The position numbers were made by a program, and so were the translations under genes. Of a stretch of 61,525 nucleotides of DNA, positions 25,856 to 36,698 are shown in pieces. Each line of letters begins with the position of its first letter. The stretch's first letter is position 1. Origin of the DNA: Anaerostipes butyraticus (GTDB lineage: Bacteria; Bacillota; Clostridia; Lachnospirales; Lachnospiraceae); assembly GCF_016586355.1 (NCBI RefSeq), contig NZ_BLYI01000013.1, positions 1-61,525 on the forward strand, read 5' to 3'. A model generated the notes under the pieces. The model was not told the origin of the DNA, did not search any database, and saw only the letters and a list, made by a program, of their open reading frames with translations.

Positions 25856-28800
25856 ATGTCAGAACAGTTACAAACCTTTACAGAAATGCTGAAGGAAGAT
25901 AAGAACAGAGCCAAGGCCCTCTTTTTTTCAGAATCATTTAAAGAAAAATATCTGGGACAATACCCGGAATATCAAAATGTATATCATCAGCTGCTGATGG
26001 GGCGCAACCGGGAACAGATTCTGGAAGAATTTCTGATTACGGCAAAACAGAAAGAGCCGGTGAGACTGACGGCTGCCAAGAGCAAATATCAGATTTTTCA
26101 GTGGAATCTGGATGACCCGCTGAAGATCACGGTAAAGCGGGAAGGATGGGGACACATAGAAGGAAGAGTCAGCATCCGGGGCGAGTTTCTTTCGGTGGAA
26201 AATGAAACTTTCAGCAGCGGGGATTTCGAGGATGGCTTTTTCCATCTTCCAGTATATCTGGAGGCGATCCCTCAGGATGGAAGTGTCTGTCATGTGATTT
26301 TTGAGACCGTGCATGATGTGATTGACATTGAAGTTACCTATGAAGAGAATGTAGAAGAAAAAATAAAGCAGGAACAGTCCAAGCAGAAGAAAATGTTCCA
26401 GGCATATGTGGATTTCTGTACAGGCAGAATTGAGCAGGATGAATTTATCAAGAGAGAGTATCAGATTTTAAACCAGATGCCGGCAGGACTGAATCATAGC
26501 AAAGCGTATCAGCTGGCAAGACTGCATCTTGGGATTCTTTCCGGTGAGAAAGATATGAAGAGCCGGCTGAATGATGTACGGTCATTTCTTGAAGACGCCG
26601 GTGAAAGTCTGAAAGGATACTATGCTTATCTGAACGCGCTCTATGACAGAAAGGAAGAGACAATCCAGCAGGCCGTCAATGAGATCCGTCAGCTGTTTAA
26701 GGAACATCCGGATAATGGTTTTCTGCTCTGGTTTTTGATCAATCTGGATAAGGATATCGCTTATGACGCCAGGATTCAGATTGAAAAGATGAAAGAAGTT
26801 TATCAGAGAGGGGATCGGTCTCCTCTGCTGCAGTTTGAAGCATGCTGCCTCTTTGGAGAGACGCCGGAACTTCTGCACCGGCTGGAGCCTTTTGAACTGG
26901 ATGTTCTGGAATTTGCCGCAAAAGAAGAACTTTTAAGCGATAAACTGATTCAGAGAGTCTGTTTTCTGATTTCCAGGGAAAAAACATTTTCAGAAGAACT
27001 GTTATGGCTTCTTGTATGTATTTATGAAGAATATCCGATGACAGAGGTGCTGCAGGGAATCTGCGCGCTTTTGATTCAGGGGAATTGTATGGAGGCAGAC
27101 TGTCATCCATATTATGAAAAGGCACTGGAAGAAGGAATTCAGCTGATCGGACTGCAGGAGGCGTTTCTCCGTACGATTCCGGAGGATCAGTATCCTGTGC
27201 TTCCGGAAGAGATTCTGATCTATTTTTCCTACAGCAACACACTGAGCCGGTATGAGCAGAGCTACCTCTATGCAAATGTCATAAGCAACAGGAGAAGATA
27301 CCAGAGGATTTTTCAGAATTATGAAGAGATTATTTTTCCGTTCCTGGCAGAGGAATTGAAAGAAGGACGCCTCAATCAGCATCTTTCTCTGCTCTATCAT
27401 TACTATTTTGAGGAGCTGCTGGAGAAAGAGGAGACAGCAGATGATCTTGGAAATGTTTTATTTTATCAGGAACTGGTCTGCGATCAGGCATTTTTGAAAA
27501 AAGTGGCGGTATTTCAGAAGCAGAAGCGTCAGCCGGATATCAAATCAATGAAGGGGAGAACAGAATATGTTGAGATTCTGGATTCCAGCGCGCTGCTTGT
27601 ATTTTTTGATCAGGAGGAGAATCGGTATGTGGGATCAGTGACCTATCAGCTGAACCAGATCTGGACCAGGGAGCAGATCCGGACATACTGTCAAAGATGC
27701 AGCGGAACCAACGAACACTATCTGCTTTACAAGAGTAAAGAATTTCTGAGAAAAACAAAGCTTTCCGAACAGGATTTTCCGGAGGTTCTTGCGGCTGTAG
27801 AATGTGGTTCTCTGGAAGAAGGATGCAGACAGGAGATTTTTGAAAAAGTTCTGGATTACTACTGGAAAAATGAGAAGAAAGAGGAGCTGAAAAAGGCTCT
27901 GCAGTATGTGGACTGGAAGAAACTCCCTCCAAAGAATCGAATCCATATGATCGAATATTTTATCGCAGGAGGTCTGTATGAAGAAGCTTTAAAAGGCATA
28001 CAGCAGTATGGCTATCATTTCCTGAAACCGGATCTGCTGAAAAAGGTGACAGTCTACGCACTGAATGCACTGAATGCGCAGCGGTCCGATATGCTGATCG
28101 GCATGTGCAGCCGTGCCTTCGAACATGGGCAGTACAACAGAGAGATCATAGAATACCTCCAGACATATTTTAAAGGAAAACGGGAACAGATGTTAAAGCT
28201 GTGGGAAGCAGGAAAAGAAATGGATATGTATGAGAATTCTTTCGTGGAAGAAGTGCTCAGGACATGCATTCAGGAAGGAATCGATGGAACGGAATTCCCG
28301 GTATTTGACCAGTACCTGACAGAGGGTGAGCCAAATCAGGAACTGACGGATTCCGTCCTGGTGGAATATGTAGATTATGCCTGCCGCAGCCACAATGAAC
28401 TGCCTGAACTTTTCTATGAACAGGTAGGACGAAAGATCGATGCAGGCAAAAAAGACTGGGTATATCAGGGCCTGTATCTTGGATATTACAAAGGAAAAGA
28501 ATTAGGAGAAAAACAAAGAAGGCGGATCGAGAAGATCAGAGATATGCAGCTCCAGACAGGGGATATTTTTCCGGTACTGTTTGAATTTGTGGATTATCTG
28601 GATCTTCCCAAATATTTGTATGGAGAGACGTTCATCGAATATCAGGCTCCGGAAGGTCTGCAGATGGTATTCCATTATGCCTATGCAAGAGGAAAACAAT
28701 GGAAAGAACTGACGATGAAAGAACTGTTCCCGGGATATTATGTGACATCCGCTGTGATATTTGCGGATGAGCTGAATGACTATTTTATCGCTGCCCCGGG

Positions 28801-28987
28801 AGAAGAAACACGGAGGAGAAAAGATATCCGGTTTATCCGGCACATTGAACAAAGTAAAGGAAGCCGGTTTTATGAGCTGAACGAGATGACAAGGGAAAAG
28901 TACAGAGATGGAATCATAACATCAATGGAACAGTATCAGATTAAAAAAAGCATGGTAAACTTTATCAAACCGATGACAGGGGATTAA
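25856..28987 (+). CDS. Large DUF5717-like protein, first gene of the four-gene module
   Basis: A 1043-residue protein of unknown function, resembling the family I know as DUF5717 in Lachnospiraceae. The ATG at 25856 is preferred to a TTG at 25832; AAGGAG lies ~14 bases upstream, a little far. There is no signal peptide or membrane segment. The first ~60 residues are charged and helical, about 70-165 look beta-rich (WGHIEGRVSIRGEFLSVENE), and most of the rest reads as a leucine- and glutamate-rich alpha solenoid, with a short beta-like patch near 570-600 (EILDSSALLVFFDQEENRYV). It is followed after three bases by the actin-like gene. It may be a scaffold. Confidence 0.6.
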   Translation: MSEQLQTFTEMLKEDKNRAKALFFSESFKEKYLGQYPEYQNVYHQLLMGRNREQILEEFLITAKQKEPVRLTAAKSKYQIFQWNLDDPLKITVKREGWGHIEGRVSIRGEFLSVENETFSSGDFEDGFFHLPVYLEAIPQDGSVCHVIFETVHDVIDIEVTYEENVEEKIKQEQSKQKKMFQAYVDFCTGRIEQDEFIKREYQILNQMPAGLNHSKAYQLARLHLGILSGEKDMKSRLNDVRSFLEDAGESLKGYYAYLNALYDRKEETIQQAVNEIRQLFKEHPDNGFLLWFLINLDKDIAYDARIQIEKMKEVYQRGDRSPLLQFEACCLFGETPELLHRLEPFELDVLEFAAKEELLSDKLIQRVCFLISREKTFSEELLWLLVCIYEEYPMTEVLQGICALLIQGNCMEADCHPYYEKALEEGIQLIGLQEAFLRTIPEDQYPVLPEEILIYFSYSNTLSRYEQSYLYANVISNRRRYQRIFQNYEEIIFPFLAEELKEGRLNQHLSLLYHYYFEELLEKEETADDLGNVLFYQELVCDQAFLKKVAVFQKQKRQPDIKSMKGRTEYVEILDSSALLVFFDQEENRYVGSVTYQLNQIWTREQIRTYCQRCSGTNEHYLLYKSKEFLRKTKLSEQDFPEVLAAVECGSLEEGCRQEIFEKVLDYYWKNEKKEELKKALQYVDWKKLPPKNRIHMIEYFIAGGLYEEALKGIQQYGYHFLKPDLLKKVTVYALNALNAQRSDMLIGMCSRAFEHGQYNREIIEYLQTYFKGKREQMLKLWEAGKEMDMYENSFVEEVLRTCIQEGIDGTEFPVFDQYLTEGEPNQELTDSVLVEYVDYACRSHNELPELFYEQVGRKIDAGKKDWVYQGLYLGYYKGKELGEKQRRRIEKIRDMQLQTGDIFPVLFEFVDYLDLPKYLYGETFIEYQAPEGLQMVFHYAYARGKQWKELTMKELFPGYYVTSAVIFADELNDYFIAAPGEETRRRKDIRFIRHIEQSKGSRFYELNEMTREKYRDGIITSMEQYQIKKSMVNFIKPMTGD

Positions 28988-28990
28988 AAA

Positions 28991-30031
28991 ATGCAGACAG
29001 GATTACACTTCGAAAACGGCAAAGTTTATATCTGCCGGATGGACGGGCAGAGGATTACAGAAGAGGAGCCGGTACAGTACAAGGGTTCATGGGCAGATTA
29101 CATAACAGAGATTTTGGATCAGGACAAGGAACATAAGGGATCATTCGGCATCGTAATGGACCAGCTGACTCCAATGGAGATAAAAGAAGCAGAGGAACTC
29201 AGTGAACGGCTGGAAGGAGAAGGTGTTGTAAAGCTTTATACGAAAGAAGAGGCAGTCCTTGGGCTGGTTAAAATTCAGAACAACGACCTGAAACGCGGAA
29301 AAACAGCGGTCTACGATTATGACGGCGCCAGATTTGTCTATTATGAAGTAAAAGAACAGTCCGGAAAGACAGTCGTAGAAAAACAGGATATGACCAGGCA
29401 GATGGAAAAAGCCAGGACCAGAGGAGAAAAAGACCAGGCTTTTTCGGAAATCATAAAGAACACCCTGTCCCGGGGGGTGACGGCCTCTGTTTATCTGTGC
29501 GGAGAAGGATTTGACGGACAGTGGTTTCAGCAGTCCACAAGAATTTTGTGCCGGGGAAGAAGAGTTTTTATGGGAAAACATCTTTTTGCGCAGGGAGCGG
29601 CATATCTGGCAGGAAAAGAGACAGGATCCGAAAAGCAGGATGCCCGTATCATCACAGATCAGATGACCTTATGCCAGATTGGGCTGGTACTTCATCATCA
29701 TGGAAGAGATGTGTTTTATCCTCTGCTTCCGGAAGGAAAGCCGTGGTTTGAGGCAAAAGGAGAGATTGAAATCTTTGTATCCGGAATTACAAAGATCATA
29801 TTTGAATTCAGAAGCAAAGAAGGAAGAAAGATGGCTTCCGTCTGCATGCCGCTGACAGGGCTGAAGAAGAGCAGAGATATTGTCTATAAGCTGAAGATGC
29901 GGGGAGAATATCTTTCTCCGGGCCGGTGCAAAATTAAAGTAACCGATGAAGGATTCGGAAGCATAAGACCGTCCAGCCATCAGGTATGGCAGCAGGTGAT
30001 TCGGCTGGAAAGGGGGGAATCTCATGAGTAA
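28991..30031 (+). CDS. DUF5716-like protein with actin/Hsp70-type fold, second module gene
   Basis: A 346-residue protein, resembling DUF5716. It opens with a phosphate-1-like strand (GLHFENGKVYICRMDGQRI), has a second DxG-type turn in TAVYDYDGARFVYYEV and an adenosine-like motif in ASVYLCGEGFDGQWF followed by GRRVFMGKHLFAQGAAYLAG. This order is that of actin/Hsp70/MreB-fold ATPases, but catalytic residues look degraded, so nucleotide binding without efficient hydrolysis is possible. The last ~100 residues (from EGKPWFEAKGEIEIFVSG) look beta-rich, as in Hsp70-like substrate domains. It overlaps the next gene by eight bases. Confidence 0.55.
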   Translation: MQTGLHFENGKVYICRMDGQRITEEEPVQYKGSWADYITEILDQDKEHKGSFGIVMDQLTPMEIKEAEELSERLEGEGVVKLYTKEEAVLGLVKIQNNDLKRGKTAVYDYDGARFVYYEVKEQSGKTVVEKQDMTRQMEKARTRGEKDQAFSEIIKNTLSRGVTASVYLCGEGFDGQWFQQSTRILCRGRRVFMGKHLFAQGAAYLAGKETGSEKQDARIITDQMTLCQIGLVLHHHGRDVFYPLLPEGKPWFEAKGEIEIFVSGITKIIFEFRSKEGRKMASVCMPLTGLKKSRDIVYKLKMRGEYLSPGRCKIKVTDEGFGSIRPSSHQVWQQVIRLERGESHE

Positions 30032-30824
30032 GATCGTACTTTGTGAAACGCAGGAAGCGTCATATCCTTACCGGATTGAAAAGATCCACAGATCTTTTTC
30101 CAGCTATGAAGAGTTATGCTATCTTCTGGATCAGTATATGATCTTTTTCCTGATGGAAGGAATTGACTTCCGTATGAAATCGTATATGAAAGAAGAACTG
30201 GGCATTTCTCTGGAAAACGAAGATGCAGTCCAGCAGATCAAGGAAATCATCAATTTCAGAAATTTTTTTACCGCAGATGAAAAGCAGCAGTTCCAGCAGC
30301 GGCTGCGGACGACCTATTTATATTCTATGGCCAAGAAACAGAAAATGCTGGCAGACATGTATCTGGAACATCATCAGTATTTGAGCGCGATGAAAGGATA
30401 TCAGGCGTTAAAAGATGCTGTGGGACAGTTTCAGGCAAGGGAGAGAATCGAGATTCTGTATCATCTGGGGCTGTGCCAGAGCAGGATGTTTTGTTTCGAT
30501 GAGGCAAAGGAATCTTTTCGGAAAGCGCTGGCAATCAAGGAAAGAAGAGAGGTACAGGAAGCCTATTTTATGGTATCGTATCTCCAGGGAGATTATAGCT
30601 CATTTATAAAAGATGGTGAGAAAATTTCCTTTTCAGAGGAGCGGTGCAGGACAATTTATGATAATATAAAGCAGAGGGAGGAAGAAATAGAAAATCAAGA
30701 AGAGTTTGTCAAATTGAAGAAAATAGATTACCATAGGAAGAAAGCGGATGACGTGATAACAAGAAGATTGACAAAAGCAGTACTGGAGAAGTGGAAAGAT
30801 GAATACAAAAAAGAGATTATCTGA
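30024..30824 (+). CDS. TPR-like helical protein, third module gene
   Basis: A 266-residue soluble protein not matched to a named family. It is almost entirely helical. Residues about 100-190 look like two or three tetratricopeptide-type repeats (MYLEHHQYLSAMKGYQALKD, IEILYHLGLCQSRMFCFDEA, KESFRKALAIKERREVQEAY). The C-terminal 50 residues are highly charged and probably coiled coil. Both ends overlap neighbours (8 and 26 bases), so it is co-translated with the actin-like and membrane proteins and may connect them. Confidence 0.6.
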   Translation: MSKIVLCETQEASYPYRIEKIHRSFSSYEELCYLLDQYMIFFLMEGIDFRMKSYMKEELGISLENEDAVQQIKEIINFRNFFTADEKQQFQQRLRTTYLYSMAKKQKMLADMYLEHHQYLSAMKGYQALKDAVGQFQARERIEILYHLGLCQSRMFCFDEAKESFRKALAIKERREVQEAYFMVSYLQGDYSSFIKDGEKISFSEERCRTIYDNIKQREEEIENQEEFVKLKKIDYHRKKADDVITRRLTKAVLEKWKDEYKKEII

Positions 30825-31815
30825 AGATCTTGAGAATACAAAAGAAGTGCTTTTGGAACAACGGTTTGTAACTTTATATGAAGATGAAATCGCAGGCATC
30901 CTGGCAAGAGAAGAAGATCTTGAGACAATAGAACATTTGGGAGATGAAGAAGCAAAAGAAGTGGAGGAAGCAGCCCGGCTGTATAACCGGGCATTTGCCA
31001 GAAACTTTTATGATATATCCGGCGGACGGGTCAGTGATGAGGAATTCTTTCCTTTGTGGGAGAGAGAAAAAGAACTGATGACAGGGCTGCAGAAGATACA
31101 GTCTCTGGAAGGAGAAAAGAAACAGCTGGAAAAGGAACTGGATATTGTTACGAAAGAGGAACAGGAACTGTATGGGAAAATTCAGACAGCTGAGAAAGAA
31201 CGAAAAAACAAGCAGGTGATTTTCAGATCGTTTATGGTCATGGCCATTGCGGCCCTGATTCTGGCAGCAGCTGCAGTTGTATATTTTGAATTTCCGATCA
31301 TAAGATTTCTATGGCAGGCAGCTGCAGTTGTGATCGTTGTCCTTCTGTTCCTGATCATTTTGTATCAGATACAGAAGAAAGCATTGGAAACAGAGAGGCT
31401 TTATCGCATGATGAGCGGTCACAAGACCAGTTCCCGGATGCGGCTGGAGTCTGATTATCAGGATATTGCCAGTGATCTTAAGCTTTATTATGAAAAATTT
31501 GAGGTGTTATTCTGCTATATTTCAGAAGAACAGTGGAATTTATTTGAATTTTGTACTAAAATTTCTTCCAGATTGAAATTCTGTGAAGATCTTACGGAAA
31601 ATGCAGAAAATCTGGTCCATGTATTGGAAAAATATCATTTAAAGAAGGCCAGAGCATGGCTGTATTACCCGAAAGCATTGTTTGATCTGCCGAAGCGGAT
31701 TGTATGCCGCGAGAGGCTGGAGCACCGGCTGAATGAATGTCAGCAGGCGCTGACCCGGCATGAAAGAGAAGCGGACAAACAAAAAAATAAAATAGATATT
31801 TCAGATAGGAGTTAG
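30799..31815 (+). CDS. Membrane coiled-coil protein, fourth module gene
   Basis: A 338-residue protein of unknown family. Residues ~1-75 are acidic and helical, ~90-140 form a strong coiled coil ([20 protein letters not shown]), two transmembrane helices follow at about 143-162 and 170-192 ([20 protein letters not shown] and a valine-rich second segment), and a helical cytosolic tail runs to residue 338. Both ends would face the same side. It overlaps the TPR-like gene by 26 bases and is four bases before valS. It is the only membrane member of the module and may anchor it. Confidence 0.65.
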   Translation: MNTKKRLSEDLENTKEVLLEQRFVTLYEDEIAGILAREEDLETIEHLGDEEAKEVEEAARLYNRAFARNFYDISGGRVSDEEFFPLWEREKELMTGLQKIQSLEGEKKQLEKELDIVTKEEQELYGKIQTAEKERKNKQVIFRSFMVMAIAALILAAAAVVYFEFPIIRFLWQAAAVVIVVLLFLIILYQIQKKALETERLYRMMSGHKTSSRMRLESDYQDIASDLKLYYEKFEVLFCYISEEQWNLFEFCTKISSRLKFCEDLTENAENLVHVLEKYHLKKARAWLYYPKALFDLPKRIVCRERLEHRLNECQQALTRHEREADKQKNKIDISDRS

Positions 31816-31819
31816 CAGC

Positions 31820-34459
31820 ATGAAAAAAGAATTAGAAAAAACTTATAATCCGGGCGAGATTGAAGACCGCCTGTACCAGAAATGGCTGGATAACAAATAC
31901 TTCCACGCGGAAGTAGATGAAACCAAGAAACCTTATACTATCGTAATCCCGCCTCCAAACATTACGGGAAAACTTCATATGGGACATGCGCTGGATGAGA
32001 CACTGCAGGATATTCTGATCCGGTTTAAGAAGATGCAGGGTTATAATACTTTGTGGCAGCCAGGAACGGACCACGCCAGCATTGCTACAGAAGTAAAGAT
32101 CATCGATGCTCTGAAAAAAGAAGGAATTGAGAAAGAAGATCTTGGAAGAGAGAAATTTCTGGAACGTGCATGGAAGTGGAAAGAGGAGTACGGCGGAACG
32201 ATCGTAAGCCAGTTAAAGAAACTGGGCTCTGCATGTGACTGGGACAGAGAGCGTTTCACCATGGACGAAGGCTGTTCCAAAGCCGTTCAGAAGGTATTTA
32301 TCGACCTTTACAACAAAGGATACATTTACAGAGGATCCAGAATCATCAACTGGTGTCCGGTCTGCCAGACATCCATTTCCGATGCGGAAGTAGAATATGA
32401 AGATCAGGCAGGACATTTCTGGCATATCAAATATCCGGTAGTTGGAAGTGATGAGTATGTGGAAATCGCGACCACACGTCCGGAGACAATGCTGGGTGAT
32501 ACAGCGGTTGCAGTTCACCCTGAAGATGAACGTTATACTCATCTGGTTGGAAAGATGCTGGAACTTCCGCTTTGCGGCCGCCAGATTCCGGTTGTAGCAG
32601 ATGAATATGTAGACCGTGAATTTGGAACCGGAGCCGTTAAGATTACACCGGCTCACGATCCGAATGACTTTGAAGTTGGAAAACGTCATAATCTGGAAGA
32701 AATCAATATCTTAAACGATGATGCAACGATTAATGAAAATGGCGGTAAATACGAGGGAATGGACCGCTATGAGGCAAGAAAGGCCATCGTAAAAGACCTG
32801 GAAGAACAGGGATATCTGGTAAAGATCAAAGATCATGAACATAACGTTGGAACTCATGACCGATGCGGAACAACGATCGAGCCAATGATCAAACCGCAGT
32901 GGTTTGTTAAGATGGATGAGCTTGCAAAACCTGCAATCGAAGCAGTGAAGAACGGCGATCTGAAATTCGTTCCGGAACGCTATACAAAAACATATCTTCA
33001 CTGGCTGGAAAATATCCGCGACTGGTGTATTTCCAGACAGCTGTGGTGGGGACACAGAATCCCGGCTTATTACTGTGACGAATGCGGAGAAATCGTCGTA
33101 GCGGAAGAGATGCCGGAAGTATGCCCGAAATGCGGATGCAGACATCTGACCCAGGATGAGGATACCCTGGATACATGGTTCAGCTCCGCTCTCTGGCCGT
33201 TCTCAACACTTGGATGGCCGGAAAAAACGCCGGAGATGGATTATTTCTATCCGACCAACACACTGGTAACAGGATATGATATTATTTTCTTCTGGGTTGT
33301 TCGTATGGTATTCTCAGGATATGAGCATACAGGAAAATGCCCGTTCAATACAGTCCTGATCCATGGGCTGGTAAGAGATGACCAGGGACGCAAGATGAGC
33401 AAGTCCCTTGGAAACGGAATTGATCCTCTTGAAGTGATCGATCAGTATGGAGCAGATGCGCTTAGATTTACTCTGGTAACAGGAAATGCACCTGGAAATG
33501 ACATGCGTTTCTACATGGAGCGTGTAGAGGCAAGCCGTAATTTCGCCAACAAGGTATGGAATGCTTCACGATTCATCATGATGAATATGGAACAGGCAGA
33601 ATTTGACCATGTGACACTGGATGACCTGACCAGCGCAGATAAATGGATCTTATCCAAAGTCAATACACTGGCGAAAGACGTTACAGACAACATGGAAAAA
33701 TATGAGCTTGGAATTGCCGTACAGAAGTTAAATGACTTCCTGTGGGAAGAATTCTGTGACTGGTATATCGAGATGGTAAAACCTCGTCTGTACAATGATG
33801 ATGACACTACCAAAGCAGCAGCTCTGTGGACGCTGAATACGGTTCTTACGGAAGCATTAAAGCTTCTTCATCCGTATATGCCGTTTATCACAGAAGAAAT
33901 TTACTGCAATCTGACAGATGAAGAGTCCATCATGCTGGCAAAATGGCCGGAATTCAAAGAAGAGTGGAACTTTAAGGAAGATGAAAAAGCAGTAGAGACA
34001 ATCAAAGAAGCAGTCCGCGGAATCCGAAACATCCGTGCGGAAATGAACGTATCTCCGAAGAAAAAGGCCCAGGTATATGTTGTATCAGAAAGCCGGGAAG
34101 TAAGAGATATCTTCGAGCAGGGCAAAGTATTTTTCAGCACACTCGGATATGCAAGCGAAGTTATCATTCAGAGCGATCAGACAGGCATTGAAGAGGATGC
34201 AGTATCTGCCGTTATTCCAGATGCAGTTATTTATATGCCGTTTGCGGAACTGGTAGATATCGAGAAGGAAAAAGAGCGTCTGACCAAAGAAGAAAAACGT
34301 CTCCATGGAGAAATCAAACGATGCGAGGGAATGCTTGGAAACGAGCGCTTTGTGAGCAAAGCTCCTGCTGCGAAAGTACAGGAAGAAAAAGATAAACTTG
34401 CTAAATATCAGCAGATGTTAAGTCAGGTAGAGGAACAGCTGGCACGTTTGAACAAATAA
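31820..34459 (+). CDS. valS: Valine--tRNA ligase
   Basis: This 879-residue class I synthetase has the HIGH motif in [17 protein letters not shown], the editing (CP1) domain with [19 protein letters not shown], the KMSKS motif in [11 protein letters not shown] and a C-terminal coiled-coil arm ([20 protein letters not shown]). It is only four bases after the module, and no T-box leader is found between them, so it is probably transcribed from the module promoter or from inside it. A terminator follows. Confidence 0.98.
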   Translation: MKKELEKTYNPGEIEDRLYQKWLDNKYFHAEVDETKKPYTIVIPPPNITGKLHMGHALDETLQDILIRFKKMQGYNTLWQPGTDHASIATEVKIIDALKKEGIEKEDLGREKFLERAWKWKEEYGGTIVSQLKKLGSACDWDRERFTMDEGCSKAVQKVFIDLYNKGYIYRGSRIINWCPVCQTSISDAEVEYEDQAGHFWHIKYPVVGSDEYVEIATTRPETMLGDTAVAVHPEDERYTHLVGKMLELPLCGRQIPVVADEYVDREFGTGAVKITPAHDPNDFEVGKRHNLEEINILNDDATINENGGKYEGMDRYEARKAIVKDLEEQGYLVKIKDHEHNVGTHDRCGTTIEPMIKPQWFVKMDELAKPAIEAVKNGDLKFVPERYTKTYLHWLENIRDWCISRQLWWGHRIPAYYCDECGEIVVAEEMPEVCPKCGCRHLTQDEDTLDTWFSSALWPFSTLGWPEKTPEMDYFYPTNTLVTGYDIIFFWVVRMVFSGYEHTGKCPFNTVLIHGLVRDDQGRKMSKSLGNGIDPLEVIDQYGADALRFTLVTGNAPGNDMRFYMERVEASRNFANKVWNASRFIMMNMEQAEFDHVTLDDLTSADKWILSKVNTLAKDVTDNMEKYELGIAVQKLNDFLWEEFCDWYIEMVKPRLYNDDDTTKAAALWTLNTVLTEALKLLHPYMPFITEEIYCNLTDEESIMLAKWPEFKEEWNFKEDEKAVETIKEAVRGIRNIRAEMNVSPKKKAQVYVVSESREVRDIFEQGKVFFSTLGYASEVIIQSDQTGIEEDAVSAVIPDAVIYMPFAELVDIEKEKERLTKEEKRLHGEIKRCEGMLGNERFVSKAPAAKVQEEKDKLAKYQQMLSQVEEQLARLNK

Positions 34460-34476
34460 TCATGGAACAATAACAG

Positions 34477-34527
34477 AGAGCAGAACATAAGGATCTGAAA
34501 AAATCCGGATGTTCTGCTCTTTTTTTG
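34477..34527 (+). terminator. valS terminator
   Basis: AGAGCAGAACAT pairs with ATGTTCTGCTCT (34509-34520), followed by seven T. It marks the boundary to the lower-GC PTS operon. Confidence 0.9.
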
Positions 34528-34657
34528 CTTTTTGCTAAAAATTGTATGATCCGGAAAATTCAAAAGCATCACCATACGAATTGAGGATTATCAACAGCTA
34601 CTGTCACGCATGAAGCTTTTCAGAATCATTTCCAGATTAATATGGAAGCTAATGTAA

Positions 34658-34687
34658 TTGCATGTTTTACAGGCAGAATGGTATTCT
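34658..34687 (+). promoter_or_regulatory. Candidate promoter of the PTS operon
   Basis: TTGCAT (34658-34663), an 18-base spacer and TATTCT (34682-34687) lie just upstream of the regulator gene. The remaining gap 34528-34657 shows no further recognisable element. Confidence 0.4.
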
Positions 34688-34723
34688 AGAGACAGAAAGA
34701 GAACAGTTAATTAACAGGTAGGG

Positions 34724-36679
34724 GTGATTGATTTGATTCGTCGACAAATCGAATTATTAAAACTTTTGTCAAGGCAAAGGGAATACAAACCCGCTTCTTT
34801 CTTTAGTAAGTTACTTAAGGTTTCAACAAAAACTATTTATTCCGATATTACTTACCTTCAGAGTGAAGCAGAAAAATATTCAATTGATCTTATCCGGGTT
34901 CCGAGGATAGGGATACGACTGGAGGGAACGAAAGAAAATATCCGACAAATGATTCGGGAAATACGTGAGGAAGAATTCAATTATGAAGTGAAGTATTCAC
35001 CGGAATACCGCAGATTATGGATTATGCAGAAAGTTTTAGTTGATTGTGAAAAGATTACATTGGAATCAGTATCACAAGAATTTATGGTCAGTAAAACATC
35101 ACTATATCAGGATATCGCTGAAATCAATAAGCTGATTCAAGATGGAAATGAAGATATGGTGAAATTGGAAGTGGGCGAACAAGGATTTTTTATGAAAGAA
35201 AAGGAAATCAGGATCCAGAATGCCCTTAGAAATTTTTTGCTGGCCGGGCAGAAGGAAGGTACTTTTACAGAATTTATTGGACAGCTGAATCAATTGTTTG
35301 CACAAAAAATTGTAGAAGCAATATCCAATCTTGTTTTGGATGATTATAGTGAATTGACAGACACATTGTCGGAATATTATCTGGAATCTCTGCTGGTAAC
35401 TCTGATCATTCAGGCTTCCAGACTGGAATGTGGATTCCATATAGAGAAGGAAGGAACAATTTCCTATAATAACATTCAATATATGGAAACATATGTTGTG
35501 GCAAACAGTATGGCGGAATGGCTGAAAAAACAGCTGCATCTTCATTATAACACGGATGATATAGAATACTTGTGCCGTCAGCTTTTTGCTCATAGAGTAA
35601 CAAGTCATACAAAGAAGACGGACCCGGACTATGGTGAGACTGTTCGGATTGTTATTCAGAAAATGAGTGAAATTCAGGGAATTGACTTAACGCAGGATAG
35701 TCGTTTGTATGATGCGCTGCTGCAGCATCTGCCGCCTATGATTCTTCGGCTTAAGAAAAATATTCATGTAGTCAATCCAATACTGGAAACCATCAAGGAA
35801 GAGTATCCGGAATTATTTACAACTATATGGTACGCGCTGGCAGAAATTGAGTCCAGATATAATGTGATTTTGACTGAGGATGAAGTTTCATTTATCTTAC
35901 TGCATTTTCAACTTGCACTTGATAAATTTGAGGATGTAGGAAATATTATCGTAGTCTGCACATACGGAGTCAGTTCTTCTCAGCTGATTTTAAGAAGAGT
36001 AAAACAAATTCTTCCGGCAAAAGATAATATTGTTGTAATGAATTTGAAAAGACTGCAGGAGACGGATTTGAAAAATGTAGACTTGATTATTTCTCCTATT
36101 GATTTAGAGGAAACAGAGGTTCCTTATGTTAAAGTGAATCCATTGCTGACAAAAGAAGATTATACAAAAATACTGGACGCTTATACGAGACAGGTGCTTT
36201 TGCCAGGCAACAATTCAGATAATAAAGAAAAATATGTGATTCATGTGCCGATACTAAAACAGTATTTAGATCCAGATTTTATTTTTTTAAAGCAGGATGT
36301 TAGAGACAAGCAGGAATGTCTGGATTGTATGATCGACATCTTGGAAAAAAAGCAACTTGTCTATGATGGATTTAGGGATTCAGTGTATCAACGTGAAAAA
36401 ATGGGAAGTACCTGTGTCGATACAGGGGCGGCATTGCCTCATGCAGATCCAAAGACGGTAAAAGAAGCGAAAATTATATTTTTTACACTTCAAACACCAA
36501 TTGATTGGAGCGGAATTAATGTCTCCCTGATTATTATGACAGCCTTTCCTGATAAAGATATGGATCAAATTCGTGGTGTGATCAATGAATTGTATCAGCT
36601 GATCAGTAAGAAGGAGTATGTAGATGCATTTGTGCAGTTTGAAACCAAAGAACAGATTTTAGATGTATTTCATCAGTAA
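34724..36679 (+). CDS. PRD-containing transcriptional regulator with EIIB- and EIIA-like domains
   Basis: A ~650-residue BglG/MtlR-type regulator. N-terminal helix-turn-helix segments (LLKVSTKTIYSDITYLQSEA and QEFMVSKTSLYQDIAEINKL) are followed by two PRD domains (about 180-400), a galactitol-EIIB-like domain with Cys in VVCTYGVSSSQLIL (~410-490) and a C-terminal EIIA-Fru/Mtl-type domain with the phospho-His in AALPHADPKTV. It should sense the phosphorylation state of the PTS next to it. The annotated GTG at 34724 lies inside the likely GTAGGGG ribosome site, so a TTG at 34733 may be the true start. Confidence 0.88.
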   Translation: MIDLIRRQIELLKLLSRQREYKPASFFSKLLKVSTKTIYSDITYLQSEAEKYSIDLIRVPRIGIRLEGTKENIRQMIREIREEEFNYEVKYSPEYRRLWIMQKVLVDCEKITLESVSQEFMVSKTSLYQDIAEINKLIQDGNEDMVKLEVGEQGFFMKEKEIRIQNALRNFLLAGQKEGTFTEFIGQLNQLFAQKIVEAISNLVLDDYSELTDTLSEYYLESLLVTLIIQASRLECGFHIEKEGTISYNNIQYMETYVVANSMAEWLKKQLHLHYNTDDIEYLCRQLFAHRVTSHTKKTDPDYGETVRIVIQKMSEIQGIDLTQDSRLYDALLQHLPPMILRLKKNIHVVNPILETIKEEYPELFTTIWYALAEIESRYNVILTEDEVSFILLHFQLALDKFEDVGNIIVVCTYGVSSSQLILRRVKQILPAKDNIVVMNLKRLQETDLKNVDLIISPIDLEETEVPYVKVNPLLTKEDYTKILDAYTRQVLLPGNNSDNKEKYVIHVPILKQYLDPDFIFLKQDVRDKQECLDCMIDILEKKQLVYDGFRDSVYQREKMGSTCVDTGAALPHADPKTVKEAKIIFFTLQTPIDWSGINVSLIIMTAFPDKDMDQIRGVINELYQLISKKEYVDAFVQFETKEQILDVFHQ

Positions 36680-36698
36680 ATCCAGGAGGTAGAATCAA

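Noticed and set aside
31800-31820. T-box leader for valS
   Set aside because: valS starts four bases after the previous gene, so there is no room for a T-box.
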